Below the pieces are notes generated by a model, which was given only the letters and a program-made list of their open reading frames with translations, made no database searches and was not told the origin of the DNA. From NCBI GenBank assembly GCA_963555705.1, contig OY743184.1, forward strand, positions 21,922,859-21,986,858: DNA of 64,000 bases, read 5' to 3'. This DNA comes from Ligustrum vulgare. Taxonomy: Eukaryota > Streptophyta > Magnoliopsida > Lamiales > Oleaceae. Position 1 is the stretch's first letter; each line of letters begins with the position of its first letter. The position numbers and the translations under genes are program-made. Of the stretch, positions 1 through 11,829 are shown one piece after another.

Positions 1-337
1 AAGTTTCAACAACACATTCTAAGAGCCTGTTAGATAATGTGAGAATATTTGATTTTTGTAGTTTTTTTTTTTTTTTGGATAGATGTGTGGTTTAAAAATG
101 TTTGAAAAATAAAAAATTGTGGGCTTGACTAAAAATTGATGATTGAAATTGAGTTTGAAAAATTGTGATAAAATTTTTTGCTTTACCAAATTATTTTATT
201 TTATTTTATTTTTTAACTTTTCCACAACGTATTTTCAAAAAAGTTCTTTTTAACAATATCTATACCAAACAAGCCATTAAAATTAAAAAGGGTAAAATAA
301 TTTTCATTTTCAAAAGATAAAAAATGGTAAAAGGGTC
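1..337. other. AT-rich DNA, no gene seen
   Basis: This stretch is AT-rich with a T-run near 61-76. I see no coding region, LTR end or terminal inverted repeat in it. Confidence 0.5.
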
Positions 338-340
338 TTA

Positions 341-1159
341 GAGCATCCACAATAGATGTGTTAAAGTACTTGTTAATGTCATGTGTTAACTAATAAGTAA
401 GTTTATATCTACCTTGAACATGTTAACTTGTTTGTTAAAGAAATCTTTTTAAGTTCTTGTTAACTTATTTGTTAAAGTTAACAAATATTTTAACTGATGA
501 CATGACAAGCAAGAGAGAGAAACAGGAAAGAGAAAAATTTAATAGGTATATATTTTTTTTATGTTTTTTGCTCACCTGGATCATATTTTCTTTTTATTAT
601 AGAAACAATAAGTTGATTTCTTTACCAAAAAGTTTTGATTTTCTCCATTTTATTTATTTATTTATTGTATTATGTATTTCATTCCTTTTTCAATGAATGT
701 TTGTTTGTCCGTGAATTTAAATAAAATAAGTTGTAATATATAATAAATCTATAACTATATACTATACTATCTGTAAAAGGGTTAACTAAAAAAATATTTT
801 TTTAACATAATATTCTCAATAATAATTTATAATAATTAAAATAAGGAAATATATAAAAGAGTCAACAAGAGAAAAATATTTTAAAACCATAATATCCTTG
901 ATAATAATTTTTTTTTAAAACATATTTGTTCTTCGATTAATTTTATTTAATTGAACCGAATCATGTTTTACTTTTAAAAAATTTGGTCCATATGATCTTG
1001 GGCTAAATCCTAATGGGTAAATTTAACACGTCAATTCATCCAATGTGAGACTCAAATAATTGCTAAAGTTAACATGTAGATGTAACACTTAACATCAACT
1101 AAATTTTCTATGTGGCAATACTTAACTAACAAAAGTTAACACATCTATTGTGGATGCTT
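341..1159. mobile_element. PIF/Harbinger-like MITE, 819 bp
   Basis: The left end reads GAGCATCCACAATAGATGTG and the right end (1137-1159) is its reverse complement apart from the outermost base. The element is flanked by the trinucleotide TTA at 338-340 and 1160-1162, the target duplication of PIF/Harbinger (Tourist) elements. The interior is AT-rich and encodes no transposase, so it is non-autonomous. Confidence 0.85.
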
Positions 1160-1162
1160 TTA

Positions 1163-2179
1163 TAAAATAAATCGTTACCCACCCTAACTCCCTTGTTAGC
1201 ATTTTTTCCTTTTTTTTTTTCAAACCAGCATCTTCGAGAATTTATAAAAGAATTCAATAAAGGCCACTTTGTTCAAAACACCAAGTCAAACAAGACATTC
1301 ATTTAAGAAGACCCAATTCAATATTTTTTAGTTCAATAACCATATCTTTAAAAAAAAAAAGGAGAAAATGATATATACAATGACATAAATATCCTTGAGT
1401 TGTCAAAAATTATGCAGCCAAACAAAACTTAATTGGAATGCTTATGTCGTTCTTCTTCTTCTTCTCCATTACTTGGTTCTTCTTCTCCAAAAAATAACTG
1501 AACATTTCTGCTCTCCGTTCTTCTCCCTGCTCTTCCAACTTCTACAAAATCGATCTCTATTATTCGTTCTTCAAGAATGGTGACTGCACTTCATTTTATC
1601 CAAATGGATATTGTCATTCCCTTGTGTTATTGAAGGTTGAAAATCCATTTTGCAACATTGATATTGGGCATTTGGGGAAGAAGAGAAGGTAAGGTTGAAT
1701 TTGAAGAATTCTTAACCATTTTATTCGACCAATAGTTGAATCAGTTCCTATTGATGTAATTTTGTTTTTATGCTGTTCATCTGCGCGCGTAACGAGTTCA
1801 AAGTCGTTTTGTATATATTGATGTCGTTATCATGAATCTTTCGTTATCATTCATTTTTTTTTTTTAATATAAAAGCAGAATTGATAATTCCTTGTCATTC
1901 ATATTTGTATTAGTTGAAGTAATATATATGTTTTGGTCATATTGATATTGTTATAATGAATCTGAGAGCATGTTCCTTTACATTTATTTTTTGTTAGCAG
2001 TTAGAGTTTTTCTCATTCTCTTAAAAAAGTTATGTTGAATTGCAGTTATGGACAATGTTGAGTCACTGAATGATTTGCTTAAGAGTTCAACATCGTTCCA
2101 CTTGATAAGAACTTGAAGTACATTGAATTTTTCTAAGGAAATATGGACGTGAATGCAATCGCTCGAAATGCGTACCAAT
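1163..2179. other. No gene recognised
   Basis: AT-rich sequence with a pyrimidine-rich block at about 1450-1590 (repeated TTCTTC). The short open frame in that block is low complexity and looks fortuitous. From about 1780 the first copies of the AACGA/TCGTT motif described below appear. Confidence 0.4.
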
Positions 2180-2411
2180 GTGGAGGAAGAAATTGACCGT
2201 GGAGTTATTGACATGGAACTTCGAGCCTTAGTTTGTATTGTTGAATCTGGATTTTGTTTGTCAAGTTAAGAATCTTTTTGTGTTGTTGTTTATATGTGGA
2301 GGAAGAAATAGATCGTGGAATTATTGACATGGAACTTCGAGCCTTAATTTGTAGTGATGAATCTGGATTTTGTTTATCTAATTAAGAATCTTTTTGTGTA
2401 GTTGTTTATTT
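2180..2411 (+). repeat. Direct tandem duplication, 116-bp period
   Basis: The segment starting with TGGAGGAAGAAAT at 2181 is repeated at 2297, with a handful of substitutions. The copies abut. No function is recognised. Confidence 0.85.
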
Positions 2412-2999
2412 GTTTGGTTTGTATTAGGAACTATGTTTATCAATTTTTGTTGGAATAAGAATGATTGATTTTTAGCAGGATGTTATTCATTTGATTTTAA
2501 ACTATAAAGAGGTTTAATTCGTTACTTTGCACACATAATGACTTTAACATCGTTCCCGTCTAAAAAATATAGTAACGAGGTATAAATCGTTACTTCATAA
2601 ACATAACGTGTTCAACATCGTTCCTTTTGAAAAAACCTTACTGCTTTATATATGTCCATAACGAGGTTGAACTCATTACTGTGTACACGTAACGACTTAA
2701 ATGTCATTATAGTTACTGCTTTGAAGTCGTTCGTAACGATATTAATGTCGTTACAGTTGAAAATACCTTACTGCTTTACTGTTGTTTATAACGACTTTGA
2801 AATCGTTACTTCATAAAAATAACAACATAAATGTCGTTACATATATTTACGGATATGCCCTCATCATCCAAAATTCTCAACAGTCAACAAAGTCACACTA
2901 AATTTTCAAAAACGATATTTAAGTCGTTGTAACGACTTCAAATCCGTTATCGTTTGGAAGATCGTTTCATTATAATTGTAACAACATTGAGCTCGTTTG

Positions 3000-3960
3000 T
3001 GTAGAAAATAGCCTAAAAAGATGTGGAGTTCGTTACTGTTTCAGTAGAACGAGTTCGAGATCATTATGTTTCTGGCTCAGAAAGTCACGTAACGATAATT
3101 ATGTCATTTGTTTACAAATTTGACGACATTAAACTCGTTCCAGTGTACTAAATTACCAAAACGATGTCAATGTCGTTTTGTCGATAACAAAACGATATTG
3201 GAATCGTTATGTTCATAACTGAATAAATATCATAACGAGTTAAATGTCGTTCTTTTGTAAGTTTGGCGGACTCTATATCGTTTAGTGTAAATTATTACTA
3301 TAATGTCGTTTGTATCGTTTCTTCAATCGCAACACGACATGTATATCGTTATGACTCAAATTGTCGATTCGATCATTCTTTGCCGTCCGAAGTGCCTCCA
3401 ATAGACGTAATCTAACAAAAATAGGTCATAAAATGTTATTCAAACACTTTGTAAATCGACATGATTAGAAAGATATGATCAATATGAGATGAAGTTCCTT
3501 TAGTTATCTATTACCTTGAAACTTCTACATTAGGGAGAAATGATTATATCTTTCTAATCATGTCGATTTACAAAGTATTTGAATCACTTTCTACGACCCA
3601 TTTTTGTTAGATTACGCCTGTTGGAAGCATTTCGGATGGTAAAGAACGATCGAATCATCGATTTCATCCATAACGACACACAAGTCGTGTTCCACATGAA
3701 GAAACGATATCTAAGCCATTATAGTTATAATTTACACTGGAACGAGATGCAGTTCATTAATTTAACACTATAACGATATGGAAGACGTTATGATGGTTTG
3801 TCGATTTTTGACAAAACGATTATAATATCGTTATGTTTGCAAAGAAACGATGTAAAAATCGTTTTAGCTAATATTTCAACTATAACGATCTTGATGTCGT
3901 TTAATTTGTACAGAAACGACATATTCAAGGTTGCTACTACTCTACTTGGTCAGTTTCTAA
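3000..3960. repeat. Large imperfect inverted repeat, centre near 3510
   Basis: The left arm (about 3000-3480) reads back as the right arm (about 3546-3960). Matching blocks include TTTGTAAATCGACATGATTA against TAATCATGTCGATTTACAAA, and GATTCGATC against GATCGAATC. The loop is about 65 bp. A transcript would fold into a long, roughly 400-bp imperfect hairpin. Confidence 0.8.
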
Positions 3961-4207
3961 AACTTGGCTCATATTTTTGTACATTAAATTTTTTGTTGAA
4001 CCATTTTGAAAGGGGACCATCTATTTTCCAGGAGTAGTGGGACATATATTTTTGTTCAACCATTTCTTTGGATTAAACTTAAAAGGCAAATAGCTGAATT
4101 AAATTATAGTTTTTAACCTAAAAGGAATACATTGTACTTCTAATAAAAATAAATCTAGAAAGACCCCATTAAGATATTAGACTTCCAAAAAGAAGCAAGT
4201 TTGCATC

Positions 4208-4445
4208 TTTACTAGATCAAAGTGATTTGGACTAATAGGGATGATAGGTAATCGTCCCTATATCAACGGGAACTAATAGGGACGACTAACAGTCGTTCAT
4301 ATAAACAACTGCAAGTAACATCTAGAAGTAATGGGAGGGAAAAAATAACAATATCACTAAATCGGTGGCAATGTTTGGCTTGTTTCTCTTCTACCAAACC
4401 TAAAGGGAGGGATATGTCATATAGGGAAGACTTATGTCGTCCCAA
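4208..4445. repeat. Left subterminal repeats of a CACTA remnant
   Basis: Short inverted motifs containing GGGACGAC and GTCGTCCC recur here, for example AGGGATGATAGGTAATCGTC at 4237, GGGACGACTAACAGTCGTTC at 4279 and GACTTATGTCGTCCC near 4430. The same motif set flanks the transposase-related block on the right at 7425-7740. The CACTA terminus itself is not recognisable. Confidence 0.55.
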
Positions 4446-5052
4446 AAGTCCCTTTTTTATTTTAGAATTTTATCTACAACCTCACAAAACTAATCTCATA
4501 TGGAAATTTTACTCTCTCATCCATTATTCTCTTCAAGTCGAGGTTCATTTCTTTGTTAGATGCGTATTTAAAGATTTTTGGTATGTCTATTTACGTATTG
4601 ACATTTATATTTATTTAATTAATGTCTATTACATGTAATTTATTTTATACACTTCATTGCACTTTCATAAAACTTAGAAAATCGTTTGAAAATTATTTCA
4701 TAGATCGTACACTTCCTTATGTTGGGCAGTTTGTGATTTATAAAATAATATTTGAATTGTCTCATTTTGGACAGTTTGATATTAATTTGTGAGTCACAAA
4801 TTGCGTTATTATAATTATTTCTTTTTGTAACTTCTATATTCGCATGTAGACTTTTATAGTGTCTCCCTTTTATTCTTCAGATGTGGATGTGTTTTAATTT
4901 AGTGCTCACACTTAGCAGCATATAACAAAGAGGTTGCCCGAAATTTATACGCGAAATAGATTCGCTAACATTAAATATTAACACAACTCATAATTCACAA
5001 ATCAATGTCGAATGGTTAGTGACGGTACCTTAATTAGTATTGGAGTGATAAA

Positions 5053-6323
5053 GTGTTAAGGACATTTTCACATCACAAATATAATTATCTTAATATTTAT
5101 TTTGTGTTTTTTTTTTCAGTTACAATAAACTTGAAGGGAAAAATGGAAATTGATAAAAGTTGGATCAAGTTGAATAGGAGACGTGGGAAATCTAATGAGT
5201 TTTGGGATGGTATGAAAGTATTTGTAAACATGGCAAGACCACTAGCAAATGATAGGGGGATGATTAGATGTCCATGCAAAAGATGTATAAACATGAGGTT
5301 GCAATTAGTCAATGATGTTGAGGTACACATTTTTCGTCATGGTTTTTGGGAAAGTTATAAGAGATGGATTTACCACGGGGAAAGTGAAACTGAGATTGTC
5401 AATTTGTCAGCACACAATGATAGGATTTGTGCGAGAGATGAGATGGTGAAGAAGAATGAAGTTAACCAGTCGAAAACTAAATACTCTATCTTGCAAGGGT
5501 CAAAGAGATTTTCTACTAAACTTGAAGGGAATATGGAAATCGATAATAGTTGGATCAAGTTGAATAGAAGGCGTAGAAAATTTATTGAGTTTTCGGATGG
5601 TATGAAAACATTTATAAACATGGCACGACCACTAGCAAACGATAGGGGGGGGGGTGATTAGATGTCCGTGCAAAAGATGTATAAACATGGGGTGGCAATT
5701 AGTCGATGACGTTAAGGTATACATTTTTCGTCACGGTTTCTGGGAAAGTTATGAGAGATGGATTTACCATGGGGAGAGTGAGGTTGAGCCTGTCAAGTTG
5801 TTAGCACAAAACGATTGGATGTGTGCGAGAAATGAGAAGGTAGAGAATGATAGAATTAACTTGTCGAAAGCTAAATACCCTAGCCTACAAAGGTCAAAGA
5901 ATTTTTCTGCTAAACTTGAAGGGAAAATGGAAATCGATAAAAGTTGGATCAAGTTGAATAGCAGACGTGGAAAGTCTAATGAGTTTTGGAATGGTATGAA
6001 AGCATTTGTAAATATGGTAAGACCACTATCAAATGATAGGGGAATGATTAGATGTCCATGTAGAAGATGTATAAACATGATGTGGCAATTAGTCGATGAT
6101 GTTGAGGTACACATTTTTCGTCACGGTTTTTGGGAAAGTTATGAGAGGTAGATTTACCATGGGGAGAGTGAGGTTGAGCCTCTCAATTTGTCAACACAGA
6201 ACGAAGGGATGTGTGCAAAATATGAGATGGTGGAGAAAAATCAAGTTAACAAGTCGAAAGCTAATTACCTTAGCTTGCAAGGGTTTAAGAGTTTTTCCGC
6301 AGTTTTTCTGCTACACGATATAA
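5053..6323 (+). pseudogene. CACTA transposase-associated gene, triplicated domain
   Basis: The frame contains three tandem copies of a Transpos_assoc-type domain (the N-terminal zinc-binding module of plant En/Spm-CACTA transposases). They begin at 5143, 5533 and 5927 with MEIDxSWIKLNxRR and contain the cysteine cluster IRCPCKRCINM, followed by VxIFRHGFWESYxRWIYHGE. The DNA unit is repeated with periods of 391 and 394 bp. A G-tract of about ten bases at 5646-5655 shifts the frame in copy 2, and TAG at 6149-6151 replaces the conserved Trp of RWIYHGE in copy 3. A single domain is normal for the family, so triplication is odd. It is not an intact gene now. Confidence 0.8.
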
Positions 6324-6419
6324 GAGGGTAAAAGTTAGAAAAGTTTGTGTTTTTTTGATTTTGAGTACTTCAATGTTAAATGTGTAACTTACTCTTATAT
6401 TTCATTAATTATGTAGCAG

Positions 6420-6981
6420 GACCAACAAAAAGGGGAATTGCATAATTTCATAAACAATTTCGAGACAATTCACCGCAGAAGAAAAATAGGAGAGCGGGTG
6501 AATGATTGGGTTGCGAGTGATTACGTAAGTAAAGGCCGACTTCAAGCATTGTAATTATGTTAATTATTTGATAGTTCATATTTTATTGACTAATTATTTA
6601 AATTTAAAATATCAGGATCAAATGGTTGATGTGCAAAACACGCAGACGTAAGATGTTTCCACAAGCGGTACGCCAATGGATGAGCACGCAGTTGTTAAAC
6701 AGGTATTCGGGGAAAAGAGAGAACACATTCATAGAGTTGGACGGATTGTGAATGACTCTTCCCTCGCCCTCTTATCCACTAGTAGATCACGCGTTCCATC
6801 TTCGATCTCATCTTTCCAAACTTTGGCTCAGGTGAAAGCTCAGATGGATGCTCAATATGAACATCTTCGGGTGTTGAATAAATATATTGCGCATATGGTG
6901 AGTTCTCTTCAAACTTATTTTCCTGGAATCCAGTTGATGCTGCCACCACCCCTTCCAGCTTCTCCAACTAGATCCATATGA
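6420..6981 (+). pseudogene. Downstream exons of the CACTA-associated gene
   Basis: After a probable acceptor at about 6418, a short exon reads NFINNFETIHRRRKIGERV and ends at a GTAAGT-type donor near 6522. A later open frame at 6676-6981 (101 residues) contains VFGEKREHIHRVGR followed by a region with heptad-like spacing and a proline-rich end. This layout fits the C-terminal part of plant Ptta/En/Spm-type proteins. The exon joins are inferred, and the large catalytic TNP2 part is absent. Confidence 0.5.
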
Positions 6982-7141
6982 TATGCATTAAGATGCTAAC
7001 AATGACGATGATGTCTTTATAACATTCATAGACTATTTACTATTTTTGTGTTAAACTTTTGCTAATATCCAAAATATTAAATTTTTGTCAATTGATTAAG
7101 CCTATGTTGAAACACATTATTTCAAATAACGTGGTTTGCAA

Positions 7142-7424
7142 TAATAATTTTTTTAAAAATGAGGTTAGAAAGTGGGGATTTGGTTTTTGTTTTTTTTTTT
7201 TTGTTTTGTTTTGTTTTTTTTTTTTTTTATTGGTAGAATGTATGGTTGAAAATGAGGTTTTGAATAATAGTTACCAAGCAGGGCTAAATTATATATAATC
7301 ATGTATATGTAACTGTAAAAATTATAAAAAAAATAAAAATCCAATATTTAATTATTTAATTACGATAATTAATGTCATTGCCAAGTATCTATAAAAAAGA
7401 TCAAATAGGATATACCACATTATT
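7142..7424. other. T-rich spacer
   Basis: Contains T-runs at 7187-7229 and AT-rich sequence. The open frame across the T-runs is low complexity and not considered a gene. Confidence 0.4.
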
Positions 7425-7740
7425 AGGGACGACTTGCAAGTCGTACCTAATGATCTAGGAATCTATTCACACGATGTTGTTTTGTCCATGTAGAAAATGG
7501 AGACATATGTTGAATACGAATTTAAATCAGTCTATAAGTACGACATTATCGTCCAAAATACTTTAGGGACGACAATTGTTGTCCCAATTGATTTAGTATT
7601 TAGGGAAGACAATGTCATCCCTATAACTTAAAGTACCATAGGAATGACACTGTTCGTCCCAATTGATTTATCTCGATGAACGTTCCAATTGATTTATCTC
7701 TACGAACCTATTCAGTATCGTCCTTGTTACCCTTTTTCTA
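7425..7740. repeat. Right subterminal repeats of a CACTA remnant
   Basis: Repeated interrupted palindromes include AGGGACGACTTGCAAGTCGT (7428), AGGGACGACAATTGTTGTCC (7562) and AGGGAAGACAATGTCATCCC (7602). They match the left set at 4208-4445 and bracket the transposase-associated block. The sequence CCCTTTTTCTACCG at about 7730 could be a mutated CACTA terminus, but this is weak. Confidence 0.6.
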
Positions 7741-7745
7741 CCGTA

Positions 7746-8736
7746 AATGCATGAATTGTATATGCAATAAAGTGGATAATGAGTCTGTGTATCGTTATCT
7801 CGAGGATTGAAATAAATTATACTTTAGATTACTAACATTAACCAAAACCAGAAAATTCAATCTGTATTTGAGAATTAAAATCTACATTAAAAATTAGAAT
7901 TATAAAAGAAGTGGTTTTGTTTTGTTTAAATAAAACTAAAATTGCAATTATGAAAAATGTTTGTAAATATATGGAGAGCATGTAATGTAATGGAATTCAA
8001 ATTCACATAGTGATATCTATTTCAATTCAACAATTTTATAATTTAGCTCATTCATGCGTTCATGACAATCGATAAAGCTAATCTATTTTATTTTCTTTTC
8101 AAAGTCAAATTAAATCTACCACAAACATGACTTGAATCTATTCCTAGTCCAAATAAGAATGTTTATGATACATTGTACAATTACTTGTATTTACCTTATC
8201 TTAAATTGACATTAAAAGATAAAGTTAAACGTGTGAATTAAATACGACAAATTTAATAAAAAAGATTTAAAAAAATTCATAATTGAGGGTAATTGTTAAC
8301 ACATAAAAATACGCAAGCCAATAAGCCCAAATAAATGTCCAAACGTGAGAATCCAAATCACATATATCTGGGCGATACAAAGGAGATTGGACGAGTGGAG
8401 CGATATCCGGGCTACTGGACCATTGGACATTTATTGAGGTTATGAGCAGTTAGTGCAATGCAGACAGTTAGTGATGAATGTGGGTGACTCAAATTCTATT
8501 GTCGTGGAAAGTTGCTTAGTACAAGGAAGTGGACAACGATTGTGAGTCTTGCATCCTAAGTCAGTTACGAATGAAGTGGTTTTTGAGACTCAAGAAAGTA
8601 ATTGTATATAGTGTAGAAAACTTGGACATTTAAAAGAACCAACAAATCAAAACTCTTAAATAGAGATGTAATTTTCTTATCTTAGATTTTATTAGAATTT
8701 TCCTAATTTAATTTGTGTGCCTGCATCACTTGAAGG
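7746..8736. other. No gene recognised
   Basis: AT-rich, unique-looking DNA without long open frames or recognisable repeat ends. Confidence 0.4.
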
Positions 8737-8741
8737 CATCT

Positions 8742-9625
8742 TGATGCAAACCACGTAGCAATTGTAGCTACGCAACCCACAAAATATTGAGATCGACCCA
8801 AGAACGCCAAGAACCACGATTTATGGTTCCAATTAAAATTAATTGAACCAAGCAAACAATACAATTACAGGGATATATTGATCTCTTGATCACAAGCAAT
8901 ATTAATTCTCACCGAGATTTGAACAAACAAGAATAACTCGCAAGTTCGAATTTTATTCAATGAAGAATAAAGGTTGTTGAAAGCAATGTAGCCTCACAAT
9001 AATAATATCAAAGTTGTCTTAAGTCTAATAATGAAAATTACATCCCTATAAATAGGGTCAAAACTTGACTTAAGAGTTTTAATTATACTAGGAAAGAAAT
9101 TGCTAAAAATAAGGAAAGAAATAAAAATATAAAATTACGCGTATTGACATTTACGATCGTGACATTATTCTTTACGGTCGTAAGAAGCTTTCTATTTAAC
9201 AGTTACGGCCGTAACATTATTCTTTACAGCCGTAAGTCCTTTTTTCTAAAAATCATAATTTTAACCCGAGGCTTCATTACGGCCGTGACAAATGTGAGTT
9301 ACGGCCGTAAGTCCAATTTTCCAAAATTTCAGTTTTCAGCAGTGGACTGGTTACGGCCGTAAGAATTATAGGTTACCGCTGTAAGTTTGGAAACTTCACA
9401 ATTTTCTTCGACGGCTTGAATGAGGTTGATCCACTCGTCGTTTTGGCTCGGTCCCAACATGGAACTTGCTTTTTTGATGACACGAACATTGTTTTGGCCA
9501 TTGTTTCTTGTACTAACTTGTCCATTGCTTCGTTGGCCCTTTTCGTTTGTAATCGAGTCATCGATCCTCCTTTGATCATCAACGGATCTTTGTGCGGGCT
9601 TGTATTCGTGGTCTGGATCACATCA
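8742..9625 (-). repeat. 3' LTR of Ty3 element 1
   Basis: On the plus strand it begins TGATGCAAACCA and ends GGATCACATCA. The U3 carries eight CGG palindromes (9151-9384), followed in the reading direction by a TATA-like stretch (CCTATTTATAGGG on the minus strand, about 9043-9056). The polyprotein frame runs through the LTR border, ending at 9373. Confidence 0.9.
9151..9384 (-). promoter_or_regulatory. Paired TTACGGCCGTAA palindromes in U3
   Basis: Eight copies of the 12-bp palindrome TTACGGCCGTAA or near variants start at 9151, 9172, 9203, 9224, 9277, 9299, 9351 and 9373. Within pairs the spacing is 21-22 bp and pair starts are 52, 74 and 74 bp apart. They lie just upstream of the TATA-like box on the minus strand, as an enhancer would. 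The other LTR at 10864-11745 has the same array with more substitutions. Confidence 0.75.
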
Positions 9626-10243
9626 TCCCCTCCCTCTTCGAAAGGATTCGACATCGAATCTGTACCTGCATCAAACGAAGATAGATCAGAAACATTAAAT
9701 GTAGCCGAAACATTATACTCACCAGGAAGATCTAGTTTAGAGGCATTGTTGTTGATCCTTTCATTCACTTGGAAGTTTTAATTGATAATTCAATCTGGAT
9801 AAAGGATTAATCTTTTCCTTCACCTCCTTTTGATCTTCAAGTATTTTCTCTAGTGTTAAACTAGCTAGGGTGATTGATACTCCATCCTTCACAAATTTGT
9901 ACATGTTTCTATTCTTATCATAAAATGCTTTCCTCTCATGCCTCCGTGGCCTACCCCACAACATATGACAAGACTCTAGAGGCACCACATCACATAATAC
10001 TTCATCACTATACCTTCCAATGGTGAAATTCATTAAGACTTGCTTGGTCACTTTGAACTCCCCACACTCCTTCAACCATGTCATCCTATAAGGTCTAGGA
10101 TATTGTAGTAAATGCAACCCCAATTTTTCAACCATGTTGATACTAGCCAAATTAGAGATGTACTCCCTATCAATAGTCAAACTACACAGCTTATCACCCA
10201 CATGACATCTAGTCATGAAAGTAGGATCGAACTCATAATTCAT
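9373..10243 (-). pseudogene. Retropepsin-like frame fused to Ty3 polyprotein C-terminus
   Basis: The first frame (10243 to 9761, 160 residues) aligns by eye with the retropepsin-like region of plant Ty3 polyproteins: CxVGDKLCSLTIDREYISN, then MVEKLGLHLLQYPRPYRMTW, VTKQVLMNFTIG, EVLCDVVPLESCHMLWGRP. The active-site D-[ST]-G is replaced by D-R-E. A second frame, overlapping by ATGA (9768 to 9373, 131 residues), carries LDLPGEYNVSATFNVSDLS, typical of the end of these polyproteins. Everything normally between (RT, RNase H, integrase core) is deleted, and the join is out of frame. Confidence 0.8.
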
Positions 10244-10849
10244 CCCTTTATGTAGTTTTCAAAAATTTGAGAGACTCAAAATAAGAGGGTCCAGATATTG
10301 ACAAATATCAAGAAAGAATTTAATGTTGACTCGAAAAGGAAAAACAATATCAAGAATTTTAAAAAAATTCAAGAAAGTGGTTCTTGAATTTTGATTAGAA
10401 ATGAAAGAATATCAAGAATTTTAATTTGACTTGGAAGGCAAGGATTTATCAAGAATTTAAGGAAATTCAAGAAAGTGGTTCTTGAATGAAAATATTTTTT
10501 TTTTTTTTTAAATTTTGGGTGAATTTTCGGAATAAATAAAATAAATAAAAAAAATAATCTTTTTTTTTTTATAAATTCGAAAATTCGACAACGAACATGA
10601 CAAAACAAACGGAACTTAATTTGGATAAGAATTAAGCAAAACAAGCACTTTTGAAATTTTTTGGAACGATTTTCTGGATTTAAAGACTCAACAAACTCAA
10701 AAACAAGAAGAACGGAAAAAAATGAAAAACAAAACACTCAACAAGATATGGAAGATTTTTATGGGACTCAATGATAATCATAAAAATCAAAATGGATAGA
10801 AAACTCAAGAAAACAAAATAAAGATATAACCATGATTTTTGGAGCCCAA

Positions 10850-10861
10850 GCTCTGATACCA
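10850..10861 (-). other. Primer binding site of Ty3 element 1
   Basis: The minus strand reads TGGTATCAGAGC, two bases after the LTR end. It is complementary to the 3' end of initiator tRNA-Met, the common plant LTR-element primer. Confidence 0.9.
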
Positions 10862-10863
10862 AA

Positions 10864-11745
10864 TGATGTAAACCAGCAGCAATTGTAGCTACGCAACTCA
10901 CAAAATATTGAGATCGACCCATGAATGCCAAGAACCAAGATTTATGGATCCAATTAAAATTAATTGAACCAAGCAACCAGTACAATCACAGGGATATATT
11001 GACCTCTTGATCACAAGCAATATTAATTCTTACCGAGATTTGAACAAATAAGAATAACTCGCAAGTTCGAATTTTATTCAATGAAGAATAAAGGTTGTTG
11101 AAAGCAATGTAGCCTCACAATAATAATATCAAAGTTGTCTTAAATCTAATAATGAAAATTACATCCTTATAAATAGGGTCAAAATCTTGCTTAAAAGTGT
11201 TAATTATATTAGGAAAGAAATTGCTAAAAATAAGGAAAGAAATAAAAATATAAAATTACGCGTATTGACATTTACGACCGTGACATTATTCTTTACGGCC
11301 GTAAGAAGCTTTCTGTTTAAAAATTATGGCTGTGACATTATTCTTTACGACCGTAAGTCCTTTTTTCTGAAAATCATAATTTTAACCCGAGGCTTCATTA
11401 CGGCCGTGACAAATGATAGTTACGGCCGTAAGTCTAATTTTCCAAAATTTCAGTTTTCAGCAGTGGACTAGTTAGGCCGTAAGAATTATTGGTTACGACC
11501 GTAAGTTTGGAAATTTCACAATTTTCTTCGACGGCTTGAATGAGGTTGATCTACTCGTCGTTTTGGCTCGGTCGCAACATGGAACTTGCTTCTTTTGATG
11601 ACACGAACATTGTTTTGGCCATTGTTTCTTGTACTAACTTGTCCATTGCTTCGTTGGCCCTTTTCGTTTGTAATCGAGTCATCGGTCCTCCTTTGATCAT
11701 CAACGGATCTTTGTGCGGCTTGTATTCGTGGTCTGGATCACATCA
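10864..11745 (-). repeat. 5' LTR of Ty3 element 1
   Basis: 882 bp, highly similar to 8742-9625. The palindromes lie at about 11272-11505, several with single-base changes. Small indels distinguish the copies, so insertion is old but not ancient. Confidence 0.9.
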
Positions 11746-11829
11746 CATCTTGTAAATCAAGTTTTTCTTATTACAGACACTCATTTTTGAGACTCTGTCT
11801 TGAGAGGTTTATTCTCTTACACTTTCGTC

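Larger units (their letters stand above)
1780..3960. repeat. Array of AACGA..TCGTT palindromic motifs
   Basis: Dozens of short interrupted palindromes of the form AACGAnnTnnAnnTCGTT, such as AACGATATTGGAATCGTT near 3190 and AACGATGTCAATGTCGTT near 3160, occur about every 30-60 bp, densest from 2520 to 3960. Such motif arrays resemble subterminal binding-site arrays of CACTA elements, but no CACTA terminus was found here, so the assignment is open. Confidence 0.7.
8742..11745 (-). mobile_element. Non-autonomous Ty3 LTR element 1, complete ends
   Basis: Two LTRs of 884 and 882 bp (8742-9625 and 10864-11745) bound the element. It is flanked by a perfect 5-bp target duplication CATCT (8737-8741, 11746-11750). 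Read on the minus strand, the 5' LTR ends in ACATCA, then comes the primer site TGGTATCAGAGC (10850-10861), a degenerate retropepsin frame, a polyprotein C-terminal segment, a purine tract (9626-9640) and the 3' LTR starting TGATGTGATCC. Gag, reverse transcriptase, RNase H and the integrase core are missing, so transposition would need a partner. It is closely similar in plan to the element at 52858-56088. Confidence 0.92.

Noticed and set aside
8742..11750. Tandem LTR-interior-LTR-interior structure from unequal recombination
   Set aside because: The sequence past the first guess at the LTR border is shared because the polyprotein frame runs into the LTR. Correct borders give 884- and 882-bp LTRs and a perfect CATCT duplication.
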